Below are positions 40,224-49,024 of a stretch of 64,000 bases of DNA, in pieces. Source of the DNA: Collinsella sp. (GTDB taxonomy: Bacteria; Actinomycetota; Coriobacteriia; Coriobacteriales; Coriobacteriaceae); contig DXZW01000044.1 in assembly GCA_019419455.1 (NCBI GenBank), forward strand, positions 1 through 64,000, given 5' to 3'. The position numbers and the translations under genes are program-made. The notes beneath the pieces are model-generated. The model saw nothing but the letters and a program-made list of their open reading frames with translations. It did not search any database and was not told the DNA's origin. Each line of letters opens with the position of its first letter. Positions within the stretch are counted from its first letter, which is position 1.

Positions 40224-42584
40224 GTGAAGCTCGATACACTCGAGATTGGAAAGGACGCCGTTGTCGCATCGGTGGCATCGGACGATCAGGCACTCCGACA
40301 GCATATTTTGGACATGGGCCTAACGCCGGGCACCGAAGTCACCATGATGAAGTACGCTCCTATGGGCGACCCGCTCGAGATTCGCCTGCGTGGCTACGAG
40401 TTGACGCTGCGCAAGGACGATGCTGCTCGCATCGAGCTCGTGGGTGTTCACGACACAGACACGGGTCCGCGCACTAACGCCGCAATCGGCATGACGGAGC
40501 ACCCGGCACTTGGCGAGGGGACGTATTCGCCCCGTGCGGCAAAAACGGCCGTGCCCGAGGGCGCACCGCTGCATTTTGCCCTCGCCGGCAACCAAAACTG
40601 CGGTAAGACCACGCTGTTCAACCAGCTTACGGGCTCCAACCAGCACGTCGGTAACTTTCCCGGCGTGACGGTCGACCGCAAGGACGGCACCATCCGTAAC
40701 CATCCCGAGGCAAGCGTTACCGACCTGCCCGGCATCTATTCGCTGTCTCCGTACACGGGCGAAGAGATCGTCAGTCGCCAATTTATCCTGGACGAAAACC
40801 CCGACGCCATCATCGACATCATCGACGCTACTAATATCGAACGCAACCTGTACCTGACGCTGCAGCTTATGGAGCTCGACCGCCCCATGGTCATCGCGCT
40901 CAACATGATGGACGAGGTGACGGCCAACGGCGGCGCCGTGGACGTCAACCTGCTCGAGAGCCTGTTGGGCGTGCCTGTTGTCCCCATTAGCGCTGCCCGC
41001 AACGAGGGTATCGGCGAGCTGGTGGATCATGCCTTGCACGTGGCACGGTTCCGCGAGCGCCCCGGTCGCCTGGACTTCTGTGCGCCCGATGGCTCGGACG
41101 GCGGTGCACTGCATCGCTGCATCCACGGCATTGCCAACCTGATCGAGGACCATGCCGTGACGGCGCACATTCCGGTGCGTTTTGCGGCGACCAAGCTGGT
41201 TGAAGGCGACGAGCTGGTGACCGAGGCGCTTCACTTGGATCGCAATGAGCTCGACGCTATCGAGCACATCATTACCCAGATGGAGGGCGAAGCCGGCACC
41301 GACCGCCTGTCCGCGCTGGCCGATATGCGCTTTAGCTTTATCGGCGACGTGTGCGGGCGCTGCGTCGTCAAGCCGCATGAGAGCCGCGAGCACGTGCGCT
41401 CCGTCAAGATCGACCGCATCCTGACGGGTCGCTACACGGCCATTCCGGCGTTCCTGGTGATCATGGGCCTCGTCTTTTGGCTGACGTTTGGCGTGATCGG
41501 CACGGCGTTGCAGGGACTCATGGAGGACGGCATCGCTGCCGTCATCGCCTCGGCCGATGCGGGCCTCAAGGCGTTCGGCACCAACGACGTGGTGCGCTCG
41601 CTGGCTGTCGACGGCGTGCTTACGGGCGTGGGCAGCGTGCTGACCTTCCTGCCGATTATCGTCGTGCTCTTTTTGTTCCTCTCCATTCTGGAAGACTCCG
41701 GCTACATGGCGCGCGTGGCCTTTGTCATGGATAAAGTGCTGCGTCGCTTTGGCCTGTCGGGCCGCAGCTTCGTGCCTATGCTCGTCGGTTTTGGCTGCAC
41801 CGTGCCGGCTATCATGTCAACCCGTACGCTCCCATCCGAGCACGACCGCAAGATGACCGTCATGCTCACGCCGTTCATGAGCTGTTCGGCCAAGTTGCCG
41901 GTCTACGGTCTGCTGTGCGGGGCGTTTTTCCCGCAGGCGACGGTTCCCGCCATGGTCTCGCTCTATTTGATTGGCATTGCGGTCGGTTGCATCGCGGCTT
42001 TGGTGCTCAATCGCACGGCATTTAAGGGTGACCCGGTGCCGTTTATCATGGAGCTTCCCAATTACCGTCTGCCGAGCGTCAAGACGACGGTGATGCTGGC
42101 ATGGGATAAGGCCAAGGACTTTATTACCAAGGCCTTCACCATTATCTTTGCCGCCACCGTGGTCATCTGGTTCCTCCAGACGTTCGATATTTGCTTTAAC
42201 GTGGTCGCCGATCAGTCGCAAAGCCTGCTTGCCAGTTTGGGTAGCATCATCGCGCCGGTGCTGGCGCCGCTCGGCTTTGGCGACTGGCGTGCGTCGACGG
42301 CTCTCGTCACCGGACTTATCGCCAAGGAGAGTGTCATCTCGACCCTCACGGTGCTTCTGGGCGCAACCTCGCCCGCCGCACTGTCGACTATGTTCTCGCC
42401 GTTCACCGCCTATGTGTTCCTGGTCTTTACGCTGCTGTACCCGCCCTGCGTGGCGGCCATCGGCGCCGTCAAGAGCGAGCTGGGCGCGCGCTACGCCGTG
42501 GCCGTGTTCGCGTTCCAAGTGACGGTTGCCTGGATTGTGGCGTTTGTCGTGCATTCGGCAGGCATATTGCTGGGGTTGGCTTAG
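40224..42584 (+). CDS. feoB: Ferrous iron transporter, fused FeoA-FeoB
   Basis: The 786-residue protein starts with a FeoA SH3-like domain (residues 1-75; LRQHILDMGLTPGTEVTMMK). A linker leads to the FeoB G domain with G1 GNQNCGKTTLFN, G2 VTVDRK, G3 DLPGIYS and G4 NMMDE. A guanine-dissociation-inhibitor region follows, then about eight membrane helices with the Gate motifs SCSAKLPVYG and GFGCTVPAIM. It imports Fe2+. GTG 40224 has AAAGGA 8 nt upstream. The leader contains GGTTAG...GGTTAACC, a possible but unconvincing DtxR-type iron box. Confidence 0.94.
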   Translation: MKLDTLEIGKDAVVASVASDDQALRQHILDMGLTPGTEVTMMKYAPMGDPLEIRLRGYELTLRKDDAARIELVGVHDTDTGPRTNAAIGMTEHPALGEGTYSPRAAKTAVPEGAPLHFALAGNQNCGKTTLFNQLTGSNQHVGNFPGVTVDRKDGTIRNHPEASVTDLPGIYSLSPYTGEEIVSRQFILDENPDAIIDIIDATNIERNLYLTLQLMELDRPMVIALNMMDEVTANGGAVDVNLLESLLGVPVVPISAARNEGIGELVDHALHVARFRERPGRLDFCAPDGSDGGALHRCIHGIANLIEDHAVTAHIPVRFAATKLVEGDELVTEALHLDRNELDAIEHIITQMEGEAGTDRLSALADMRFSFIGDVCGRCVVKPHESREHVRSVKIDRILTGRYTAIPAFLVIMGLVFWLTFGVIGTALQGLMEDGIAAVIASADAGLKAFGTNDVVRSLAVDGVLTGVGSVLTFLPIIVVLFLFLSILEDSGYMARVAFVMDKVLRRFGLSGRSFVPMLVGFGCTVPAIMSTRTLPSEHDRKMTVMLTPFMSCSAKLPVYGLLCGAFFPQATVPAMVSLYLIGIAVGCIAALVLNRTAFKGDPVPFIMELPNYRLPSVKTTVMLAWDKAKDFITKAFTIIFAATVVIWFLQTFDICFNVVADQSQSLLASLGSIIAPVLAPLGFGDWRASTALVTGLIAKESVISTLTVLLGATSPAALSTMFSPFTAYVFLVFTLLYPPCVAAIGAVKSELGARYAVAVFAFQVTVAWIVAFVVHSAGILLGLA

Positions 42585-42626
42585 CTATCTATTGACGGCG
42601 TAACCTCTGCGCATCGAGTTGATTTC

Positions 42627-42659
42627 GGCCTCGCATCTGTTGCTGACGGATGCGGGGCC
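42627..42659 (+). terminator. Hairpin after feoAB
   Basis: GGCCTCGCATC pairs with GATGCGGGGCC, but no T-run follows, so it is only a candidate terminator. Confidence 0.5.
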
Positions 42660-42708
42660 GTTGCTATATAATCGCCCCCGCTCAAAACGAATCGGAGAGG
42701 TTCTTTGT

Positions 42709-43905
42709 ATGACTCAGGCAAGGCAAGACGGCATCTCGCTCAGGCAGTGGCTCCCGCTTATCGGGCTCGCCTGCTGTTCGTTCGTGTTCAACACATCAGA
42801 GTTCATGCCCATCGGCCTTCTGACTGATATCGCCGCGTCGTTCTCGCTCACCGAGGCCCAGGCAGGCATCATGATTTCGGTCTATGCCTGGGGCGTCATG
42901 CTGCTGTCGCTGCCGCTTATGGTGTTTGCCTCGCGCTTTGAGTTCAAGCGGATGCTGTTGGGCGTTTTGGCCGTGTTTTCGCTCGGCCAGTTCCTGTCCG
43001 CTGTGGCGCCCACCTATCCTATTTTGGTTTGCGCGCGTCTGGTGGTCGCCTGCGCGCATGCCGTGTTCTGGTCGGTCGCCTCAATCATGGCGTCGCGTCT
43101 GGTTGACACGCGCCACGGGGCGCTCGCCATCAGCATGATCGCCACGGGCTCGTCCATCGCGCAGATCTTTGGCCTGCCGATCGGCCGCGCCATTGGCCTG
43201 GCCGTGGGCTGGCGTATGACGTTTGCCGTGGTTGGGGCCCTCTCTGCCGCTTCGGTGGTGTATCAGGCAGCGGTGTTCCCAGCCATGCCGGCGGGCGAGC
43301 GCTTTACCGTCAAACAGCTGCCCGAGCTGCTCAAGAACCCGTTCCTCATCGCGCTCTACGCGGTCACGGTCTTTATGGCGACCGGCTACTACGCGGGTTA
43401 CAGCTATATCGAGCCGTTCCTGGCGCAGGTCGCGCACGTCGACGCAAGCGCTATTACCATGACGCTGACGGCGTTTGGCTGCTCCGGTCTGCTCGGAAGC
43501 TGGCTGTTTGGCCGCCTGTTCGATGGGCATCGCTTCCCGTTCTTGACTATCACGCTCTCCGGCGTGCCGGCGGCTCTGCTGCTCATGGGTCCGGTCGCAT
43601 CGTCGCTCGTAGCAGTGCTTGCCGTCTGCGCGCTATGGGGCTGCTGCTCCACAGCCTTTAACGTGGCGTTCCAGGCCGAGCTCATCAAGTACACGCCGGC
43701 GGATTCGTCGGCCGTCGCCATGTCGATCTTCTCGGGCCTGTTTAACCTCGGTATCGGCACGGGCACCGCAATCGGCGGCGCCGTGGTTTCGGGTCCCGGT
43801 ATCGCTTGGATTGGCTTTGCGGGCGGGGCGATTACCGTCGTGGGCGTCATCCTCGCCATTACGGTGCTGTTCCCGGCCATACGCCGCGCAAAGCCCGTCG
43901 CCTAA
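42709..43905 (+). CDS. MFS transporter, DHA1/sugar-efflux-like
   Basis: The 398-residue protein has 12 hydrophobic helices with the opening FVFNTSEFMPIGLLTDIAAS, a signature of the YdhP/SotB/AraJ efflux branch. The loop 2-3 motif is ASRFEFKRMLLG and the region TGSSIAQIFGLPIGRAIGLA is conserved in the group. It probably exports drugs or sugars; the substrate is unknown. ATG 42709 follows CGGAGAGG. Its stop is 15 nt before the second family A palindrome. Confidence 0.88.
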   Translation: MTQARQDGISLRQWLPLIGLACCSFVFNTSEFMPIGLLTDIAASFSLTEAQAGIMISVYAWGVMLLSLPLMVFASRFEFKRMLLGVLAVFSLGQFLSAVAPTYPILVCARLVVACAHAVFWSVASIMASRLVDTRHGALAISMIATGSSIAQIFGLPIGRAIGLAVGWRMTFAVVGALSAASVVYQAAVFPAMPAGERFTVKQLPELLKNPFLIALYAVTVFMATGYYAGYSYIEPFLAQVAHVDASAITMTLTAFGCSGLLGSWLFGRLFDGHRFPFLTITLSGVPAALLLMGPVASSLVAVLAVCALWGCCSTAFNVAFQAELIKYTPADSSAVAMSIFSGLFNLGIGTGTAIGGAVVSGPGIAWIGFAGGAITVVGVILAITVLFPAIRRAKPVA

Positions 43906-43920
43906 TCACGTCCCCTCATC

Positions 43921-43988
43921 AGTTGCGGTGAAATACGGGCTGTTTACCAGGTTTACTGGGCTAAACAGTCCGTATTTCACCGCAACTT
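43921..43988. repeat. 68-bp palindrome, family A copy 2
   Basis: The left arm AGTTGCGGTGAAATACGGGC is the complement of the right arm end, CCGTATTTCACCGCAACTT, with an inner CTGTTTA/TAAACAG extension. Length and arms match 5175-5242. Confidence 0.92.
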
Positions 43989-44058
43989 ATTTTGGGGGAG
44001 AGGATACAAGCTGGGCATACAATGGATGTCGTTGTGTTGGGCTTACCGGGAGGTTGCT

Positions 44059-45435
44059 ATGTGGGCATACGAGACGACGTTCTACCAGATCTATCCGCTG
44101 GGTTTTTGTGGAGCTCCGCGCGAGAACGTCGCGCCCGTTGCCGAGGACGAGCTCTCCCAAGCTGCCGGTACCGCGTCCAATCCCGATGCCCCCATCATGA
44201 AAATCGCCCAATGGACCGATTACCTGCAGGAGCTCGGTATCGGTGCCGTGCTGATCAACCCTCCGCTTGAGTCCGATAGCCATGGCTACGACACGCGCAG
44301 CCTGCGCCATATCGACCGTCGCCTGGGTGGGGACGCCGACTTTGCCGCCGTATGCGACACGCTGCACGCCCATGGCATCCGCGTGGTGATTGATGCCGTC
44401 TTCAACCACGTCGGTCGCGGCTTTTGGGCCTTCCGCGATGTGCAGGAGCGCAAGTGGGACTCGCCCTACAAGGACTGGTTCCATATTAGCTTTGACGGAG
44501 ATTCCTGCTATGGCGACGGCTTTTGGTACGAGGGCTGGGAAGGCCATTTTGAGCTTGTGAAGCTCAACCTGCAAAATCCCGCTGTGGTCGATTACCTGCT
44601 CGAGTCTGTGCGCCGTTGGGCCGACGTCTTTGGCGTCGACGGCCTGCGCCTGGACGTTGCCTATATGCTCGACCGCGACTTTATGCGCCGCCTGCACGCC
44701 TTTGCCCGTGAGCTCAAGCCCGACTTTGTGCTGATCGGCGAGACGCTCCACGGCGACTACAACCAGATCGTCAACGACGAGATGCTCGACTCCTGCACCA
44801 ACTACGAGTGCTACAAGGGCCTGTACTCCAGCTTTAACTCGGTCAATATGTTCGAGATCGCGCACTCGCTGCACCGCCAGTTTGGCGGTGACCCGTGGTG
44901 CATTTATCGCGGCAAGCATCTGCTGTCGTTTGTCGACAACCACGATGTGCCGCGCCTGGCGAGCATCCTTACCGACAAGTCCTGTCTGCGCCCCGCTTAT
45001 GGCATGCTCTTTGGCATGCCGGGCATTCCGTGCGTCTACTATGGCAGCGAGTGGGGGATTCCTGGCGAAAAGGGCGGCCCCGATGGTGACTGGGCGCTGC
45101 GACCTGCGCTCGATGAGCCTGCGCCCAACGAGCTGACGGCCTTCATCAAGCAGCTCGCGCACCTGCGCTCGGCAGACGACGCGGCGGCCCGTGCCCTCAA
45201 CTATGGTGCCTATCGCAACGTGGTGATTCAGAACAAGCAGCTGCTGTTCGAGCGCGCCTGCGACGACGCGACGGTGCTCGTGGCGGTCAATGCCGTGGGC
45301 GAGCCTTACACCTTTGGCGCCGGCGAGCTCAATGGGTCCTTTGTCGACCTGCTGGCCGACGGCGTGCCCACGGTCGAGCTGGCGGGCTCCCTTGAGCTTG
45401 CGCCCTACGAGGTGCGCTATCTGCTGAGGGCTTAG
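44059..45435 (+). CDS. GH13 alpha-amylase-family glucosidase
   Basis: The 458-residue protein has the GH13 motifs: VVIDAVFNHVG, GLRLDVAYMLD (nucleophile Asp), LIGETLHG (acid/base Glu) and FVDNHDVPR. It starts WAYETTFYQIYPLGFCGAP and lacks a signal peptide, so it is intracellular, acting on imported malto-oligosaccharides or cyclodextrins (inferred; neopullulanase-like). GGGAGG precedes ATG 44059. The next gene starts 3 nt after its stop. Confidence 0.9.
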   Translation: MWAYETTFYQIYPLGFCGAPRENVAPVAEDELSQAAGTASNPDAPIMKIAQWTDYLQELGIGAVLINPPLESDSHGYDTRSLRHIDRRLGGDADFAAVCDTLHAHGIRVVIDAVFNHVGRGFWAFRDVQERKWDSPYKDWFHISFDGDSCYGDGFWYEGWEGHFELVKLNLQNPAVVDYLLESVRRWADVFGVDGLRLDVAYMLDRDFMRRLHAFARELKPDFVLIGETLHGDYNQIVNDEMLDSCTNYECYKGLYSSFNSVNMFEIAHSLHRQFGGDPWCIYRGKHLLSFVDNHDVPRLASILTDKSCLRPAYGMLFGMPGIPCVYYGSEWGIPGEKGGPDGDWALRPALDEPAPNELTAFIKQLAHLRSADDAAARALNYGAYRNVVIQNKQLLFERACDDATVLVAVNAVGEPYTFGAGELNGSFVDLLADGVPTVELAGSLELAPYEVRYLLRA

Positions 45436-45438
45436 CTC

Positions 45439-46002
45439 GTGGCCGCGCCGGACGAGGGCTATCAACATATTGAGCATGGGTTTGAACCCGTGTTTGACGA
45501 GCACTCGCGCGTTTTGCTGCTGGGGTCGTTTCCCTCGGTGCTTTCGCGCGCCAATGCCTTTTATTACGGCAACCCTCAGAATCGCTTTTGGCGCGTGATG
45601 GCCGCGTGCCTCGGTGTGCCCGTGCCGCCCAACGAGGGAGACTTTTTGGCGAGCGGCGAGCCCGCGACGCTCGACGCCTCGATTGCTGCCAAGCGATCCA
45701 TGCTGCTCAACGGCGGTGTGGCCCTGTGGGACGTGATCGAGAGCTGTGATATCAAGGGCTCAAGCGACGCGAGCATTCGCAACGTTGTGCCGGCACATAT
45801 CGAGCGCATTACCGGCGCAGCCCCAATTGAGCAGGTGATATGCAACGGTGGTACAGCTGGCCGGCTCTACAAGCGCTATCTACAAGAACACACCGGGCTG
45901 CCCGCTATCGTCCTGCCCTCGACAAGTCCCGCCAATGCGGCCTGGCGCCTGGAGCGTCTTGTTGAGCGTTGGCACGAAGCCGTTGACTGGGCTGTTATTT
46001 AA
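45439..46002 (+). CDS. DNA glycosylase of the uracil-DNA-glycosylase fold
   Basis: The 187-residue protein has VLLLGSFPSVLSRANAFYYG followed by NPQNRFWRVMAACLGVPVP, and STSPANAAW near the end. This is the pattern of hypoxanthine/UDG family 6 (DNA-deoxyinosine glycosylase) enzymes. It removes deaminated bases from DNA. The start is GTG 45439, 3 nt after the GH13 gene stop, so it depends on coupling. Family assignment within the superfamily is by eye. Confidence 0.82.
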   Translation: MAAPDEGYQHIEHGFEPVFDEHSRVLLLGSFPSVLSRANAFYYGNPQNRFWRVMAACLGVPVPPNEGDFLASGEPATLDASIAAKRSMLLNGGVALWDVIESCDIKGSSDASIRNVVPAHIERITGAAPIEQVICNGGTAGRLYKRYLQEHTGLPAIVLPSTSPANAAWRLERLVERWHEAVDWAVI

Positions 46003-46003
46003 T

Positions 46004-46666
46004 TTAGATTTTTGTTTGAGCGTGGGTGCCCAGACGTTTTAGAACGCCTCGCCAGATCGGCGCGGGCACGGCTGGCTCGGCGCAAACCATGCCGTCGGCG
46101 TCGACGTTGGCGGCATTGCCACCGCCAAGTCGCTGTGCATGCTTGACGGAGCAGCCCATGCGCACAGCGCCCACAAGCTTATCCATCGCTTCCGAAAACG
46201 GTCGCCGCAAGAGTCCCATGCGCGGGGAGCGACGAAGCGCCGCAATGCCGCTGCCGGCGCAGATGGCAACGCCGCCACACCACAATTGGTCATGGCGCTC
46301 ACATGCCTTGTGCAGGCGAACGGCGGCCCCACGCGCCTGCTCAGTGCCCTCTTGTGCGGCTCGAATCGCGGCATAGACGCGTGTTCCCGTACCGCCAAAG
46401 CGCTCAAGCGTCTGCTCGATAGCTGTCAACGTCTCATCGTCAGCCACATCTTCAATGGCCAGCACGATGCCATCGGCAACGCTGCCGGCGTCATTTGCCT
46501 TCAAGTCGACTGGGAGGGGGAGTGTAGTGCCGGAAAGCTGTGCATAGGCGGCGATGGCATCCTGCAGGTCCCAAAGCAAAAACTCAAGATCGGCGCTATT
46601 GGGAATGCTGATATACGCAATGGTTTGCAGCGTTTTTGGTACATCGCCGCGCGCGGTCGTCTCCAT
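46004..46666 (-). CDS. Possible flavodoxin-like protein
   Basis: A 220-residue soluble protein. The stretch CERHDQLWCGGVAICAGSGI followed by RSPRMGLLRRPFSEAMDKLV loosely resembles the FMN-binding region of NADPH-dependent FMN reductase/multimeric flavodoxins. An early IAYISIPNSAD could be the first beta strand. The N-terminal loop lacks the usual phosphate-binding Ser/Thr cluster, so the match is weak. AAAGGAG precedes the ATG. It is convergent with the glycosylase gene and divergent from the aminotransferase. Confidence 0.55.
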   Translation of the reverse strand: METTARGDVPKTLQTIAYISIPNSADLEFLLWDLQDAIAAYAQLSGTTLPLPVDLKANDAGSVADGIVLAIEDVADDETLTAIEQTLERFGGTGTRVYAAIRAAQEGTEQARGAAVRLHKACERHDQLWCGGVAICAGSGIAALRRSPRMGLLRRPFSEAMDKLVGAVRMGCSVKHAQRLGGGNAANVDADGMVCAEPAVPAPIWRGVLKRLGTHAQTKI

Positions 46667-46759
46667 GCCATCTCCTTTCCGGCTCGTTTCCGTTTAGGTT
46701 ACACCGTCTGACGGCGCCTCGCCGCGCTATCCTAGTGCAACCCTTACGAAAGGAACGCC

Positions 46760-47896
46760 ATGCGTCTGCCCATGAATACCTCGCTTGCCACGCTCAAGCC
46801 CTCCGGTATCCGCCGGATCAACGCGCTCGCCGCCCAGCATCCGGGGTGCATCGCGCTCGCGCTCGGCGAGCCCGATTTTCCCACGCCCGATGTGATTAGC
46901 GCCGAGGTGACCGCCGCACTGGACCGCGGTGACACGCACTATCCGCCGAACAACGGTCGCCCCGCCCTGCGCGAGGCGTTATCTGCCTACATGGGGGACG
47001 CGGGCCTTGCGTTTTCGGCCGACGAGGTCATCCTGACTGATGGCGCGACCGAGGCCCTGTCGGCAACATTCATGGCTATGCTCAACCCCGGCGACGAGGT
47101 CATTATCCCCACGCCGGCCTTTGGCCTGTACGAAAGCATCGTCGTGGCCAACCACGCCAAGGCGGTCTTTTTGGATACGGAGCCTGCGCAATTCCAGATC
47201 GATGAGGAAGCGCTGCGCGCTTGCGTTACGCCGGCGACCAAGGCCATCGTCATCTGCTCGCCCAACAATCCTACGGGTTGCATCCTCAATACGGCGTCGC
47301 TCGACGCCGTGGCGCGCGTGGCAGGCCAGGCGGGCATCTACGTGGTTTGCGACGACGTATACAACCGCTTGGTCTACGCGGACGGCTACGAGCGCTTTGC
47401 CCAGCGACACCCAGAACTGCGCGAGCAGACGGTAGTCATCGAGAGCTTCTCCAAGCCCTGGGCCATGACCGGCTGGCGTTTGGGCTGGCTCGCAGCGGCA
47501 GCTCCCGTCATCGCCGAGATCGCAAAAGCCCACCAATACTTAGTATCGAGCGCCGTTTCATTTGAGATGGACGCTGCAGCTCGAGCTCTGACCGTCGACC
47601 CCACCCCCATGCTCGAAGTCTACCGAGCTCGTCGCAAACGTGTACTCGCAGCCTTAGACGCCATCGGCCTCGACGTAGTGGAACCGGCAGGTGCCTTCTA
47701 CGCCTTCCCCAGCATCAAACAATTCGGCCTAACAAGCGAAGACTTCTGCATCAAAGCCATCAAAGAGGCAAACGTAGCCCTAGTCCCCGGAAACTGCTTC
47801 GGCACCGAAGGCCACATCCGCCTAAGCTACTGCGTCTCCGACCAAGATCTAGACGAAGGCCTCCACCGCCTGTCCACCTTCGTTTCAACCCTGTAG
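46760..47896 (+). CDS. Class I/II PLP-dependent aminotransferase
   Basis: The 378-residue enzyme has the AspC/AlaT fold: IALALGEPDFPTPDVI, TDGATEALSATFMAML, SPNNPTG, the PLP-binding Lys in ESFSKPWAMTGWRLGWLA, and the C-terminal GTEGHIRLSYC. It transfers amino groups between amino and oxo acids; the specific substrate is not evident. AAAGGA precedes ATG 46760. From about 47520 onward, codon choice changes sharply to A-ending codons (GAA, GTA, CTA, AAA, CAA), unlike the first two-thirds. Confidence 0.92.
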   Translation: MRLPMNTSLATLKPSGIRRINALAAQHPGCIALALGEPDFPTPDVISAEVTAALDRGDTHYPPNNGRPALREALSAYMGDAGLAFSADEVILTDGATEALSATFMAMLNPGDEVIIPTPAFGLYESIVVANHAKAVFLDTEPAQFQIDEEALRACVTPATKAIVICSPNNPTGCILNTASLDAVARVAGQAGIYVVCDDVYNRLVYADGYERFAQRHPELREQTVVIESFSKPWAMTGWRLGWLAAAAPVIAEIAKAHQYLVSSAVSFEMDAAARALTVDPTPMLEVYRARRKRVLAALDAIGLDVVEPAGAFYAFPSIKQFGLTSEDFCIKAIKEANVALVPGNCFGTEGHIRLSYCVSDQDLDEGLHRLSTFVSTL

Positions 47897-47957
47897 CCCA
47901 GCGGGACCCAAAAACATCAGCCCACCGACCCAAGCATTATGCGTGGGGCGCGCCGGC

Positions 47958-48158
47958 CAACGGACACGAGGATTCGCAACAAAGCTACCGTAGCTCCGGT
48001 CCGAGGGGCCGGGTTGAGATTTTCGTAGATTCCGCACGAGCCGAAGGCCACTTAATGTGGCCTTCGTGCGAGCCAGGACTTGACCGAGCGAAAATCTCAA
48101 CCCGGCCCCTCGGACCGGAGCGTATGCAGGGTTTGTGTACGAATCCTCGTGTCCGTTG
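47958..48158. repeat. 201-bp nested palindrome upstream of rplJL, family B copy 1
   Basis: The outer perfect arms of 19 bp are 47958-47976 and 48140-48158. The inner perfect arms of 33 bp are 47993-48025 and 48089-48121. The central stem CGAAGGCCAC/GTGGCCTTCG (48042-48066) has the loop TTAAT. It shares its core with 58977-59117. Its right edge overlaps the -35 box of the rplJ promoter. Confidence 0.93.
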
Positions 48159-48184
48159 ACCGACGCCGGGGTCCCCGCCATAAT
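48156..48184 (+). promoter_or_regulatory. Promoter of rplJ-rplL
   Basis: TTGACC (48156-48161) and CATAAT (48179-48184) are 17 nt apart. An alternative -10, TAATAC, overlaps. The first three bases of the -35 belong to the adjacent palindrome. Confidence 0.72.
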
Positions 48185-48298
48185 ACTTTCGGTTCACGCA
48201 CGAATCCGCTGCCAGAGACAGCCGGTGCAAACGGGCATCGCCCGCGAGCTTAATGGGATATCCCGCCAGCCGAGGTGGTCGAGTAGATATGTCTTCTC

Positions 48299-48335
48299 GC
48301 CCCCGTCGCTCATGCAGCGCGGGGGCTTTCTTTTT
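48299..48335 (+). terminator. Attenuator-type terminator in the rplJ leader (L10 leader)
   Basis: GCCCCCG-CGCT pairs with AGCGCGGGGGC and is followed by TTTCTTTTT, 66 nt before the rplJ start and about 115 nt after the promoter. In many bacteria the rplJL leader binds L10(L12)4; such binding could control this hairpin. Confidence 0.82.
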
Positions 48336-48400
48336 GGACATGCCCCCGTCACGTCCTTGTGGCGGACCGTGCCCGGAAAGAATTCGAGGAGGTGTAATTC

Positions 48401-48922
48401 ATGCCCCAGCAGTACAAAATCGACAAGGTTGCAGAGATCGAGTCCCGTATCGCCGAGAACGCCGGTCTGTTCGTCGTCAATTACAACGGTCTGACGGTTA
48501 AGCAGGCTCAGGAGCTGCGTCATCAGCTTCGCGAGTGCGGCGCCGAGATGAAGGTCTACAAGAACAACCTGGTCAAGATCGCACTCAAGAACCAGGAGCA
48601 GCCCGAGCTCGACGAGATCCTCGCCGGCCCCGTCGCTTATGTGTTCTACGAGTCCGAGCCGGTCGAGGCCGCTAAGGCCCTTAAGGACTTCTCCGCTAAG
48701 TCCAAGGGCGTCCTTGAGATCAAGGGCGGTATCTCCGACGGCAAGGCCGTTTCCGCTGATGATGTTAAGGCTATCGCCGAGCTGCCCACCAAGGATCAGC
48801 TTCTCGGCCAGATCGCCGGTCTCATCTCCGGTTTCGCTCGCGACATCGCTGTCTGCGTCAACGGCGTTTCCTCTGGTCTCGCTCGTTCGATCCAGCAGGT
48901 CTCCGAGCAGAAGGCAGCCTAG
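48401..48922 (+). CDS. rplJ: 50S ribosomal protein L10 (uL10)
   Basis: The 173-residue protein begins MPQQYKIDKVAEIESRIAEN, contains NYNGLTVKQAQELRHQLREC and KVYKNNLVKIAL typical of L10, and has the C-terminal helices that bind L7/L12 dimers. It anchors the ribosomal stalk. GAGGAGG precedes the ATG. The 478-nt gap before it holds a palindrome, a promoter and an attenuator. Confidence 0.97.
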   Translation: MPQQYKIDKVAEIESRIAENAGLFVVNYNGLTVKQAQELRHQLRECGAEMKVYKNNLVKIALKNQEQPELDEILAGPVAYVFYESEPVEAAKALKDFSAKSKGVLEIKGGISDGKAVSADDVKAIAELPTKDQLLGQIAGLISGFARDIAVCVNGVSSGLARSIQQVSEQKAA

Positions 48923-49024
48923 TCGCTGTTTTCACCCGCGGCGGCAACGCCGCACCCCTGGCGTATTCGCGCTGTGTTTTAACTGATCTCCGTGCATTCG
49001 CACGGAAACCGAAAGGACTTAGAA

